Virus record (IMG/VR): IMGVR_UViG_3300042198_000072
Location: 1 to 41,668 of that record
Length of the DNA stretch: 41,668 bases
Direction: 5' to 3' (one strand)
Source of the DNA: a virus
Shown here: piece by piece, positions 15,799 through 24,177 of the stretch
How positions within the stretch are numbered: the stretch's first letter is position 1
Layout: each line of letters starts with the position of its first letter
The notes under the pieces: model-generated
What the model was told of the DNA's origin: nothing
The model's database searches: none
What the model saw: only the letters and a program-made list of their open reading frames with translations
Position numbers and translations under genes: made by a program

Positions 15799-17275
15799 TA
15801 AACGACCCTTTCATTGGTTGCGGCAAAGAGAGAGGACTGGCGAATTCTGGGGCCGCCTCTCGCTCGGCCTGGATATTGGCTTCCTCGGTATCGTTGTCGT
15901 AGCCGACCTTCGCCCGCCACGTCTTGACCGATAGCACCCCGTTTGTCTTTTCGATCTGGAACCGCTCGGCATCCTCCTTCCCGTTGCGGACTTCGAGGCT
16001 TGGCGGATTTCCCTCGATGTTGATCATCTCTTCCAGGTTGCTCGGCAGGTCTCCCCGCTCGATCGCCAATCCGATCGCCCGCCAGATCAGGTCCACGTCT
16101 TCTTTCATCTGTTTGACCTGGAGCCGACCGAACCGACGGATGCCCGGAGACTCTGCGACCAGGATCGACGAATAGTTGCCGTTCGACGCATCGCCGGAGA
16201 TCATGAATTCCGCCATCGCGTTGGCGACCCCGACGGCCCTGAGCTCGCTTTGGACGATCTTGTTCCCGCCGTCGACGTCGACCTTCGCGGTGGGGAATTC
16301 GACCTCGGTATCCGCGTCCAAATCCCAGATCGTCCCCGGCTTGAGACTCGAAAAGCTGGTCGTCTTGCCGCTGGCATCGGTCGAGGTATAGCTGGCCTGC
16401 GCGTTGATCATCTGCTCCAACTCGACCGCCGACTTCCGGGACTTGCGGACGGCCGCGATCGCCGCCTGGGCCGCGAAGACGATCGACATATTTTTTCGCG
16501 TCGTATGGACCCGCTGGAGGAAGGGCTCCAGGGCATAGAGCATCGGAAACCCGCGTTTCTCCCCTTCGTCGGTATTCTTTCGGTGTTGGATCAGCTTGGC
16601 ATCGACCGGAACCCCGTCGACCCAGTATCGCCGGACATCCTCGACGTCCCCGGGAGCTGTCTCGATCCCCCATGAATAGTGGGCCTCTTGCCGCCCGTCG
16701 GGCCGCTTTACCTGCCCCGGCTCGACGTATCGCAGCACCGGCAAGCCGTCTGCGTCGTCCTGGAAAATGCGGATAAAGACTTCGCCGTCTCGATCCTCTC
16801 GCCGCCTGGCCGTCACCTGACGATTCCACCATCCGACCTTCTCAAACCAGGCTTTGAGCCAAGAATCAACCAGGTCCGACGCCGCGCGATGATCATTATC
16901 CTCGGGGTCGACCGGGGACGCTGCGTACTTAATCCCCGTCCCGACGACGAATGAGATCGAATTCTCCAGGATCGATATTGCGTGCGGATCGTACTTTGCC
17001 AGATATCTTGCCGTCTGCCGAGCCCGGGCCAGATCATCCTCGGTCTTGATCAGACCCGTAAACGACTCGCCGGCCGTGTCGTCGCTGATGTCCAGCCACC
17101 GCCGGCCGTCTGGCCCCAAGTGCGCATCCATCGGATCGACGTAGTTATCCAAGAGCCCTTGAGATTCTTCGATCCGATGAAGCGCCTTAACCTCGATCCG
17201 AAGCCTGGCTAGCTCCGCCTCGGCTCTCGCGTGCTGGAGCTGGTCGGTCAAGGTTGGTCGCTGCTGGTCGATCAT
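15671..17275 (-). CDS. Portal protein
   Basis: The predicted protein has 534 residues. The order terminase, portal, MuF fits. The body reads as a lambda/HK97-type portal: a helical start, 'ARYLAKYDPHAISILENSIS' followed by FVVGTGIKY, 'GEVFIRIFQDDADGLPVLRYVEPGQV', and later the clip/stem region 'AVGVANAMAEFMISGDASNGN'. The C-terminal 45 residues are Gly/Ser/Asp-rich and look disordered; that part is overprinted by the small gene at 15583-15798. It starts at ATG 17275 behind AGGGG. Confidence 0.88.
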   Translation of the reverse strand: MIDQQRPTLTDQLQHARAEAELARLRIEVKALHRIEESQGLLDNYVDPMDAHLGPDGRRWLDISDDTAGESFTGLIKTEDDLARARQTARYLAKYDPHAISILENSISFVVGTGIKYAASPVDPEDNDHRAASDLVDSWLKAWFEKVGWWNRQVTARRREDRDGEVFIRIFQDDADGLPVLRYVEPGQVKRPDGRQEAHYSWGIETAPGDVEDVRRYWVDGVPVDAKLIQHRKNTDEGEKRGFPMLYALEPFLQRVHTTRKNMSIVFAAQAAIAAVRKSRKSAVELEQMINAQASYTSTDASGKTTSFSSLKPGTIWDLDADTEVEFPTAKVDVDGGNKIVQSELRAVGVANAMAEFMISGDASNGNYSSILVAESPGIRRFGRLQVKQMKEDVDLIWRAIGLAIERGDLPSNLEEMINIEGNPPSLEVRNGKEDAERFQIEKTNGVLSVKTWRAKVGYDNDTEEANIQAEREAAPEFASPLSLPQPMKGSFNGDGSHAQLPTGGDLGSPGSGDGLGSGDAGGNSSIGADDEEP

Positions 17276-17314
17276 CGCTGGCCCCTATCATCATCAGGTC
17301 GGGTCATCCTACCG

Positions 17315-18805
17315 CTAGATCGCTCCGGGTACAAGCAGACGCACCATCGGACGCCCGGAACTTTTCGCCGACGTCTCCCGTCGCCAGAGCCGAACCAGCA
17401 TTTCCAGCGAGTCCGGCCCGTCGTCATGCTGCCCCATCGGAAAATCTCTCAATTGATCCAGTAGCTTTTCAACCCCAGCCACGCCCCGCCGGAAGAGGAT
17501 CTTTTTGTCGGCCAGTAGACCCGTCAGTCCGGCCCGTATGCGAATGATCTTGTTCTCCGTATTGACCACGCGAACCAGCTTAAAAGAGATCCCCCGGGAC
17601 TCGGCCGCCTGCTGGATCTGATCGGCCAATAGGTCCGCGAACTGGTTGGTCTCGACAATCGCCGCGTGGATCTGATGATCGGCCGCGATTCGGACAAACT
17701 GGTCGGCCAGGTTGGCGATCGAGATCCTTTCCAGCCGGGCCGAGACAAAAAGCCTTTCGCGTGTCGCATAGCCGAGGGTAATCGCCTGGTAATCGCCGGC
17801 CCGGTCGGACTTCCCCTTGCTCGGGTCCAGGGCCATCATTCGGAGAACGACCTCTCCCGAATCGGGCCATTCGGTAAACCGTTCGGAGAAATATTCCTCC
17901 GGCCATTCGGACCCCTCGGGATTCCGGGGGTCTTGCTGGTACAGAGCCCGCCACCAGTATTCACCGACTTGGCGACGGATCTTTACCAATGCCGACGTAT
18001 CAAACCGATCAGACCAAAGAGCCTCCCCCGGACGCCGGCCGATCGGGTCATCATCCTTGGCGATCGCCGGCAGAACTAATAGCCGGAGCCGTTTTCCTGG
18101 GGTCTCGGCTAGACTCCGAAGGTATTGTCCGACAAGGTCGTCTTGATGCCATCGCGTCATGACGATGACGATCTTTCCGTTAGGCTCCAATCGCGTCAAA
18201 GCCGTCGAGGCGAACCAGTCCCAAGTCTTCCGCCGATAGGTTGGGCTGGCCGCTTGCTCCGCGTTCTTGATCGCGTCGTCGACGATCAGGAGATTCGCCC
18301 CCTTTCCGGTCAGGGGTCCGCCGACGCCGACCGACATCATTCCTCCGCCGGCCGTCGTTTCCCAATGCGAGACGCTAGAGACGTCGGGCCGGACCCGGAC
18401 CCCGAAGACCGTCTCCCCGTGCTGCTCCAGTAGATCCCGGCCCTTTCGGCCGAACGTCTCGGCAAAGGTCGCTTCGTAGCTAGAAAGAACGACCCGATGG
18501 GTCGGGAATCGGCCGAGATACCACGGTGGGGTAAACTTGGAGATCAGCTCGCTCTTTCCGTGACGGGGAGGCATTGAAACGATGAGGACGTCCGAACGAT
18601 CCTCGACTAGGTCGACCAGCTCCTGGTCGAGACGCTGAATATGGGGAGGCTCCAGCCAGACGCCGCCGGTCGCGAGCCGGGCGAACTCACTCGGAGATCG
18701 GGGGAGATCCGGCCGGCACGTCGACGACGAAACCAGTTCCCCGATCAGTTGATCGGCCAAGTATTCGGGCAAGGCGATATCCGACGCGCGAAAGGACTTG
18801 CCCAT
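17315..18805 (-). CDS. terL: Terminase large subunit
   Basis: The predicted protein has 496 residues from ATG 18805, preceded by GAGG; a longer frame to 18829 exists. The ATPase domain has Walker A MPPRHGKS (residues 78-85), then a Walker B LLIVDDAI (172-179), and a coupling segment TRWHQDDLVG. The nuclease domain starts around MMALDPSKGKSD, with a conserved Asp in an RNase H-type fold. It packages DNA into proheads through the portal encoded next. The start overlaps the small terminase gene by about 119 bases. Confidence 0.93.
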   Translation of the reverse strand: MGKSFRASDIALPEYLADQLIGELVSSSTCRPDLPRSPSEFARLATGGVWLEPPHIQRLDQELVDLVEDRSDVLIVSMPPRHGKSELISKFTPPWYLGRFPTHRVVLSSYEATFAETFGRKGRDLLEQHGETVFGVRVRPDVSSVSHWETTAGGGMMSVGVGGPLTGKGANLLIVDDAIKNAEQAASPTYRRKTWDWFASTALTRLEPNGKIVIVMTRWHQDDLVGQYLRSLAETPGKRLRLLVLPAIAKDDDPIGRRPGEALWSDRFDTSALVKIRRQVGEYWWRALYQQDPRNPEGSEWPEEYFSERFTEWPDSGEVVLRMMALDPSKGKSDRAGDYQAITLGYATRERLFVSARLERISIANLADQFVRIAADHQIHAAIVETNQFADLLADQIQQAAESRGISFKLVRVVNTENKIIRIRAGLTGLLADKKILFRRGVAGVEKLLDQLRDFPMGQHDDGPDSLEMLVRLWRRETSAKSSGRPMVRLLVPGAI

Positions 18806-19373
18806 CCTTAACCTCTTCCCGAAGGGCAACCAACGTTTGCTGAATCAACAGATACGCCCGCTCAGCGCTGATCTGTTGTCCGAGCTGCTCCAGTCGCTTC
18901 GATTCGTTTTCGACCAGCCTCCCCTTTTTGACCGCCAGCTCCGCGATCTCATCGTAAAGGTCGGCCACGCTCGAAGTCGCTTCGATCGCGTCCAGTAGCT
19001 CGGAGATAGTCTCCTGGTTGGCCCCTTTTTCTGATCTCACCCGACCAGCCAGCCGCCGAACCGTCCCAAGATACTGACTGGGAGACACCCCAGGACGAGA
19101 GACCATATCTCGGATCAGTCCTTGGATCAGCGCGATCTCTTGCCGGAGAGACAGAAGATCGGGGTCGGCCGCCGCCGCTTCAAGGTGCCCCGTCAGGTTC
19201 TCGGGACAACCTGCGACCGAGTAGCGACCGTGTTTGTAGGCGTGATGAGTCGGACCAGCGGGGACCGACGCCCCGCCGTGTAGCCGACACCTGGTACGAC
19301 CCTTGAGAGGGGGGAGTTTACAGGTCCGGTCTTTCCCCCGGAGCTTCGCCCCGCAGGCCTTTTTCTCGCTCAT
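18687..19373 (-). CDS. Terminase small subunit-like protein (HGG motif)
   Basis: The predicted protein has 228 residues. The N-terminus has the small treble-clef signature common in phage and prophage proteins next to terL: C..K, C-K-L-P, C-R-L-H-G-G (to residue 34), followed by a GPTHHAYKHGRYS segment. The remainder is helical with a probable coiled coil (residues 130-200). Position directly before terL supports a DNA recognition role as small terminase. The C-terminal part overlaps the terL start. Confidence 0.75.
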   Translation of the reverse strand: MSEKKACGAKLRGKDRTCKLPPLKGRTRCRLHGGASVPAGPTHHAYKHGRYSVAGCPENLTGHLEAAAADPDLLSLRQEIALIQGLIRDMVSRPGVSPSQYLGTVRRLAGRVRSEKGANQETISELLDAIEATSSVADLYDEIAELAVKKGRLVENESKRLEQLGQQISAERAYLLIQQTLVALREEVKDGQVLSRVGYRLARILGRSTDRGTGFVVDVPAGSPPISE

Positions 19374-19638
19374 CCTGGAATTCTCGCTCGACGTCAGAGA
19401 TCAGGTCCGGGTCTTCCATGATGTCGATCAAGGACGCCTGAACCAGCATTAGGTCGGAATGGATCGCCGCCAGGGCCGCGCTGGTATCCTGGCCGCCGGG
19501 AATCCGATTGGTCTTGCTGATGATACCGGGGAGGACTCGGATCATGTTTTCGAGCCGAGGGATCGCCGCGATGATCCTTTCCCCCATCGTCACTTCGGCC
19601 CGGCATGGGATAAACTTTTCATAGTAGCCGCCCATCAT
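19318..19638 (-). CDS. Small helical protein between tailspike and terminase
   Basis: The predicted protein has 106 residues, amphipathic and helical (AALAAIHSDLMLVQASLIDI), with a charged C-terminus. It starts at ATG 19638, or 19635 in the TGATG overlap with the tailspike stop, and overlaps the following terminase small subunit gene by about 55 bases. No recognised family; co-transcription suggests a packaging or virion accessory. Confidence 0.55.
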   Translation of the reverse strand: MMGGYYEKFIPCRAEVTMGERIIAAIPRLENMIRVLPGIISKTNRIPGGQDTSAALAAIHSDLMLVQASLIDIMEDPDLISDVEREFQDEREKGLRGEAPGERPDL

Positions 19639-21800
19639 GCCACCCCTCGCACAAATCCATTTGATCCGGCGCTAGGCGACGACCCGCTGGCGGGGACACC
19701 CGAGCCCGTCGAGATATTGAGGACATCGAACGGGCCGATCGATGGGACGGCCGGACGCCGCCGGCCAAAAAAGTCGTACTCGGGAGCCGGCGGGGTATCG
19801 GACTTCGTCGGGAACGGGACCGCCGCCCCGGCCGCCGCCAGGGGACTCGATGGGTCGATAGAGTAGCTCCCGATAAAGAGACGGCGGGCCGAATCATTCC
19901 CCCCGGAGAACGCCCCGAGATCGGGGTAGGTATTGTTCGCCGTCGCAAGGTTGACCAAGCCTGGGGCCGCCCCGAAGGACAACCACGGGGACGAGTTGGC
20001 CGTTGCACACCCGGCAATGGCGATATTGGCCAGGGAGTTGGAATCGTTCTTTGTTGCCGACCCGAACGTATCGCGAGAGAGCCAGCCCTCGATTCCCGAA
20101 CCGCTGGCCGCCGTCCCCGTGTCCCGCCACCGATCGCAGATAATGACCGTATTCCCGATCCTCAACAGATCCTGCCCGTAGCGATTGTCGAAATGGAACC
20201 GGCCCGCCGCTGGATCGCTGGTATGCCCGCGAACGATGACCAGGCAATTGATCAGCCGAGGACCAGCCGCCGGAGCCGAGAGCATTTCAAACAGACTGAC
20301 CGTATCGCCCCCCTCGCATTCCAGATCGAAAATCGTGTTGATGTAGACCCCGTTCGCCTCGGAGATCAAGCGGTTCGGAGTCCCGCCCGTCCAGGTCTTG
20401 CGAACGTAGAGATGGGAGTTGATGAAGACAAAGAAGGGAGAGCCCGTGACCGGGGTCACTGACCCCGTTGTCCGGTACCTGGGCATTTTGAAGTTGATGA
20501 AGAAAACGCGCTGCGCTGCCGGGTTGGTCGCCGATAGCCCCGCAAAGAGCCAGCCGCCGGCGGACGAATTCGCCCAGGCAAGATCCGGTCCGCACGCCGT
20601 CGCCCGGTTGCTTGACGTTCGCTGATCGAGGATCGAGCAGTCGACCATGAGAGCCAGGTTGATCGGGTCGGTCGGGTTGGCCGCCGCATGGCCAAAGAAG
20701 CCTTTGGCGCCGCTCGCTGCTCCGAAAGCGACGTTACCGCCGACTCCTCCCCAGTTGTGAGGGAGAGCCCCGAACCGAACGACACAGTTTTTGAAGACGC
20801 ACTCTTGCTGAGCCGATCCCGCGTACGTGTTGAAGAAGGTCAGCCCGTTGATCTTGTTGTAGCCGAACCCAGCGATACAGTTTTCGGCGATATGCGTCCC
20901 GCCGATCCCGCCGGGCTCCTGAGAGAAGGTATGCGCCCCGTGATAGTAGCTCTCGCAATCGGAGATGTAGCACACATGCTCGGCTTCCGCTGCAGTCCCG
21001 CCTGCGATGTTGCGGACGCCGGATACGTTCGCGTTGGTCGTCGCGTTGAGACCCTGCGAGCCGGCCCCCCATCCATCGAAGCGAAGACCGTCGACCCAGG
21101 TCCCCGTCGATCCGTTTTGAAGCCGGATACAGTCTGGCGGATCGGCCGCCACCGGGACCGCCTCGATATTCAGACCGTTCGGGTTGACCCCGCCGAGGTT
21201 GATGTAGACCGTCCCCGAGTTGACAAAGAAGCTAAAGCTGGTTGCCTCGCAATTCGCCTGGCTGTTGTGAGCCAAAAGGGGAGTCAGAGGGTCGGTCTCA
21301 ATCCGAATGAATCCGACCGTCGTCGCCCCGCTCGGGTTGTTTGTCCCCGTCCCAGGAACGCTGGCGCTGTACGTGTTCCCACTGACCAGCGTCCAGGACG
21401 ACCCCGCCAGCCACCGAACGGTAAAATGACTTAGGATCGGCAGGTCGCTTTCGAAGTTGCCCAGCGGTCCGTACGATCCGAAATGAATGTTCGGGGCCGT
21501 CAGCAAAAGACCCGTCGCCGACCGAAAGGTATCCCCCCGCCGAAAGAGGAAAGAGTAATTCCCGCTGGGATTCGATCCGATGTGACTGATCACCTTTGCG
21601 TAGGTCAGCCAGGGAGTCGACGGGCTGGTCCCGTTGTTTGAGTCGTTCCCGTTGGCCGCGATGTAGTACGCCGTCGGCCTCTTGAAAGTGCATTGCCGCT
21701 TTCTTCGAGAGATGTACTCATCGCACCACCGCAAAAAGGCGCTGGTATGGGGAGCTGGCCTTGGGCCGCAAAGAGTTTCGGCAGTCGTGATTGTCGGCAT
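19635..21800 (-). CDS. Tailspike with right-handed beta-helix (pectate-lyase-like)
   Basis: The predicted protein has 721 residues. After a 45-residue N-terminal part comes the hallmark opening of secreted or virion beta-helix proteins: 'YYIAANGNDSNNGTSPSTPW' followed by a 'FRRGDTFRS' segment. A long Gly/Asn/Ser-rich series of short strands follows. Such proteins bind or degrade surface polysaccharides. No catalytic residues can be assigned. It is encoded far from the tail genes, upstream of the terminase. It starts at ATG 21800 behind AAGGGGA. Confidence 0.78.
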   Translation of the reverse strand: MPTITTAETLCGPRPAPHTSAFLRWCDEYISRRKRQCTFKRPTAYYIAANGNDSNNGTSPSTPWLTYAKVISHIGSNPSGNYSFLFRRGDTFRSATGLLLTAPNIHFGSYGPLGNFESDLPILSHFTVRWLAGSSWTLVSGNTYSASVPGTGTNNPSGATTVGFIRIETDPLTPLLAHNSQANCEATSFSFFVNSGTVYINLGGVNPNGLNIEAVPVAADPPDCIRLQNGSTGTWVDGLRFDGWGAGSQGLNATTNANVSGVRNIAGGTAAEAEHVCYISDCESYYHGAHTFSQEPGGIGGTHIAENCIAGFGYNKINGLTFFNTYAGSAQQECVFKNCVVRFGALPHNWGGVGGNVAFGAASGAKGFFGHAAANPTDPINLALMVDCSILDQRTSSNRATACGPDLAWANSSAGGWLFAGLSATNPAAQRVFFINFKMPRYRTTGSVTPVTGSPFFVFINSHLYVRKTWTGGTPNRLISEANGVYINTIFDLECEGGDTVSLFEMLSAPAAGPRLINCLVIVRGHTSDPAAGRFHFDNRYGQDLLRIGNTVIICDRWRDTGTAASGSGIEGWLSRDTFGSATKNDSNSLANIAIAGCATANSSPWLSFGAAPGLVNLATANNTYPDLGAFSGGNDSARRLFIGSYSIDPSSPLAAAGAAVPFPTKSDTPPAPEYDFFGRRRPAVPSIGPFDVLNISTGSGVPASGSSPSAGSNGFVRGVA

Positions 21801-21809
21801 GGTATCCCC

Positions 21810-22115
21810 TTAGTTCCCGATCGCGACCTGGCACGATCCCGAGGTATGAGCCGTGCAAGATAGACGCCAGTCGTTCATCCCGACCGCGTCGAATTCCTGC
21901 TGGAGAGGCATGTCGGCATTCGTCCAGCTTCGGATTGTCTCCCAAGCTGTTTTAGATGTCCCGACGGTAAACCGTCGTTGAAGAGCGATCGTCCCAACAA
22001 ACGCACCACTATTGGTCGCCGACACCTGGACCGAGTTGCCACCAAATGAGACCGTCCCGTTATTGTCCGACGTCGCCTGGTTTACACCATCGATCAACCG
22101 ACTTACTGCCGCCAT
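21810..22115 (-). CDS. Small beta-rich virion-associated protein
   Basis: The predicted protein has 101 residues. The pattern 'GTIALQRRFTVGTSKTAWETI' and then 'WRLSCTAHTSGSCQVAIG' at the C-terminus resembles small jelly-roll or decoration-like proteins found beside phage fibres, where a short 'LQR.....W.......' motif precedes a 'YR...T..TSG...V.L' ending. It lies between a hypothetical gene and the large tailspike. Probably a virion surface or fibre accessory. Confidence 0.55.
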   Translation of the reverse strand: MAAVSRLIDGVNQATSDNNGTVSFGGNSVQVSATNSGAFVGTIALQRRFTVGTSKTAWETIRSWTNADMPLQQEFDAVGMNDWRLSCTAHTSGSCQVAIGN

Positions 22116-22118
22116 GTC

Positions 22119-22364
22119 TCACCCTCGCTTTTTCTGACCTCGATAGATCCGGGCTCGACGGAGATCAAGATCTCCCACGTACACCCACTGATCGGTACCA
22201 TTCTGCTCGCCCCAGCGCCAAAGGCAAATAGGCTCAATCTCTTCGACGCTGTAGCCTGATACCCCGACCGCCTTGGCCGCTCGCTTATAGATATCCTCCT
22301 GGCTGGCCCCCAGCGTCAATAGGAGAATCTCCCCGCGAACAAACCCAGTCAGTCGCCAATTCAA
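22119..22364 (-). CDS. Small hypothetical protein
   Basis: The predicted protein has 81 residues. The start is TTG 22364 with AGGAAAAG upstream. It contains two Trp pairs and many charged residues with no recognised motif. It is sandwiched between two tailspike-like genes, so a virion accessory role is possible. Confidence 0.5.
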   Translation of the reverse strand: MNWRLTGFVRGEILLLTLGASQEDIYKRAAKAVGVSGYSVEEIEPICLWRWGEQNGTDQWVYVGDLDLRRARIYRGQKKRG

Positions 22365-22372
22365 GGCTTTTC

Positions 22373-23842
22373 CTACCTACGGGTGACAAAGTCGATCGCG
22401 TTTTGAGCCTCGACAAACCGACGGATATTTCGCGTTTCGCTTGCCGAAATGTACCGCCTTCGGTCTTCCATTGGGCGGACCAGTTGGACGACACCACCCA
22501 GCGTTAAGTCTCGATAGAAGCACTGGACGAAATCATTTTCTATCGACTCACCAAAAAGCCAGATACCGCTCTTCCCGTTTTCAAACCGACACCGATCGAC
22601 GATGTTCTGGCAAATCGCATTGCCGACCCGGATCAAACCTGAATACTGCCCCAGAGATCGGTCGAGATTGAGGAACGCTAGGGAGCCCGTGATCGTCGCG
22701 TCCTGCGTCAGCCTCGCCCACCGATCACCGCAGACGACAAACATCCCCGCTCGGAGCATCCGCGTTTTTACGTTCTCCGGGGTGTCCGCGTACATATTGA
22801 CGACGCCCGCCGTCCCGTTGACCAGCCCCAAGCCGTGCGCCGCCTCGACCGCCTCCCAGAGAATAGCCCCCTCGGACGCCCCAACAGAGTAGCCCGTCCC
22901 GATTGAATCACATTCAAAAAACGCTGTTCGGTAATAGGGAGCCCCCCAGGGAGTCCCCGTCCATCCCCGATCGATCCCGTCGAAGACGCCGTGAACGTGT
23001 AGATTCTCTTCCCCTAGCCCCATCCGGCCCGCCCATCCAGCCCGCCACTTTCGGGGAGAGGATACACGATACCGATAGAACACGTTTCGCTTGGACTCAC
23101 ACCACAAGTTGCAATGAAAAGCCATGTCGGCACAAAAGTCGACATCCGAAAAGGTAGAGTCGGTAACGCTTAGGTCGCCACCATAGAACCCAGCGCCGCC
23201 CGGCTTGCGGTTGATGATCTGGACCGCGTCGACTTGAATCCCGGCGCCCGATCCTCGGACAGCGACCCCGGCCGTGATCTCCGAAGCGTTCCCCTCTTCG
23301 ATCACAATCCGGCCATTGGTCAGCCGAGATCCAGACTGAAGGACGATAGCCGCTTTCTCGGCCGCCAGAGAGATATCGCTCGGGACGATGATCGTCTTGC
23401 CTTCAAGATCAAGCGTCCCATTTGCCGCGACTACCGTCGAGGATGCCAGGCCCTCGGTCGCTCCGCCTGTTTGAATGATCGAACGCCTGGGCCGGGCCGC
23501 CGGGATGGTCATCGAGGCGATTGCCTTCTGGCCATCCCCTCGGGTGATTGTCAGCCGATAGTTTCCCGCCGACTGCCCAGGAGGGAGCCAGAAGCGATTA
23601 ATCCGATCGATTCCGCGATGGGGGTCGTCGTGCAGGTTGGCAAACCCAGACGCCCCGGATAGCCGCTCCCAAGTGATCGCGACCGCGTCCCCGTAGCTTC
23701 CTCCCCCCAAGTCGGGCTCGATTGTCGCTGAATTCGAGATACTCGAATCGGCCGCACTTCGACCCGAGGGCCAAAGACCCTTTCCGCAGACCCAGAGCTG
23801 GGACCGATCCCCCTGGATGATGCGCGTCCACCATATTTCCAC
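22373..23842 (-). CDS. Second tailspike-like beta-helix protein
   Basis: The predicted protein has 489 residues from GTG 23842, preceded by GGAGGG. The N-terminal 130 residues form a beta-rich module (QLWVCGKGLWP, then a Gly-rich segment). From about residue 150 on, short strands in the style of 'TLDLEGKTIIVPSDISL', 'GRIVIEEGNASEITAGVAV' and 'IQVDAVQIINRKPGG' indicate a right-handed beta-helix. The C-terminal third is richer in aromatic residues, as in receptor-binding or enzymatic tips. It differs from the 721-residue spike, so the phage appears to carry two. Confidence 0.7.
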   Translation of the reverse strand: MEIWWTRIIQGDRSQLWVCGKGLWPSGRSAADSSISNSATIEPDLGGGSYGDAVAITWERLSGASGFANLHDDPHRGIDRINRFWLPPGQSAGNYRLTITRGDGQKAIASMTIPAARPRRSIIQTGGATEGLASSTVVAANGTLDLEGKTIIVPSDISLAAEKAAIVLQSGSRLTNGRIVIEEGNASEITAGVAVRGSGAGIQVDAVQIINRKPGGAGFYGGDLSVTDSTFSDVDFCADMAFHCNLWCESKRNVFYRYRVSSPRKWRAGWAGRMGLGEENLHVHGVFDGIDRGWTGTPWGAPYYRTAFFECDSIGTGYSVGASEGAILWEAVEAAHGLGLVNGTAGVVNMYADTPENVKTRMLRAGMFVVCGDRWARLTQDATITGSLAFLNLDRSLGQYSGLIRVGNAICQNIVDRCRFENGKSGIWLFGESIENDFVQCFYRDLTLGGVVQLVRPMEDRRRYISASETRNIRRFVEAQNAIDFVTRR

Positions 23843-23933
23843 GTCTCACACCCTCCCGGGCCAAGCAACAAAAGCACCGCGACCATTGCGGCAATGCAAG
23901 CGAGACAAACCCAGTCCCCGGCCCGCTTCCAGG

Positions 23934-24167
23934 TCACCGAACACAACGCCCGCCCGGGCAGGGGGAAAAGGACCGCGACTGATACACCGGGTAGCTGGTT
24001 GCCTCCCGGATCTCGACGGGGGTCGATTCGATGAATTCGGCCCGCTCGATCGGCCTGACGACCTTCGGAGCACAAAAGGACCACACCGCCGGCTGCTTAG
24101 TTGCTCGCCCGCAGAATGACCAGGTTGGATCAGCCGCTAGTAACGCCGCCAACAAAAGAGACGCCAT
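23934..24167 (-). CDS. Small exported Cys-containing protein (lysis region)
   Basis: The predicted protein has 77 residues from ATG 24167, with AAGGGGG five bases upstream. Residues 1-17 (MASLLLAALLAAD) look like a signal peptide. The mature part has Cys pairs (FCGRA, FCAPK, CPGGRC) and may be disulphide-bonded in the envelope. It follows the papain-like peptidase gene, so it may act in lysis (outer spanin-like) or be an exported companion. The role is inferred from position. Confidence 0.6.
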   Translation of the reverse strand: MASLLLAALLAADPTWSFCGRATKQPAVWSFCAPKVVRPIERAEFIESTPVEIREATSYPVYQSRSFSPCPGGRCVR

Positions 24168-24177
24168 ACAAACCCCC

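Noticed and set aside
19635-21800. Diversity-generating retroelement target
   Set aside because: No reverse transcriptase gene or template/variable repeat pair was seen in the window.
23843-23933. Small GTG-started membrane or lipoprotein frame before the second tailspike
   Set aside because: A GTGA overlap and a hydrophobic stretch are present, but the frame continues far into the tailspike gene before stopping; support is too weak to call.
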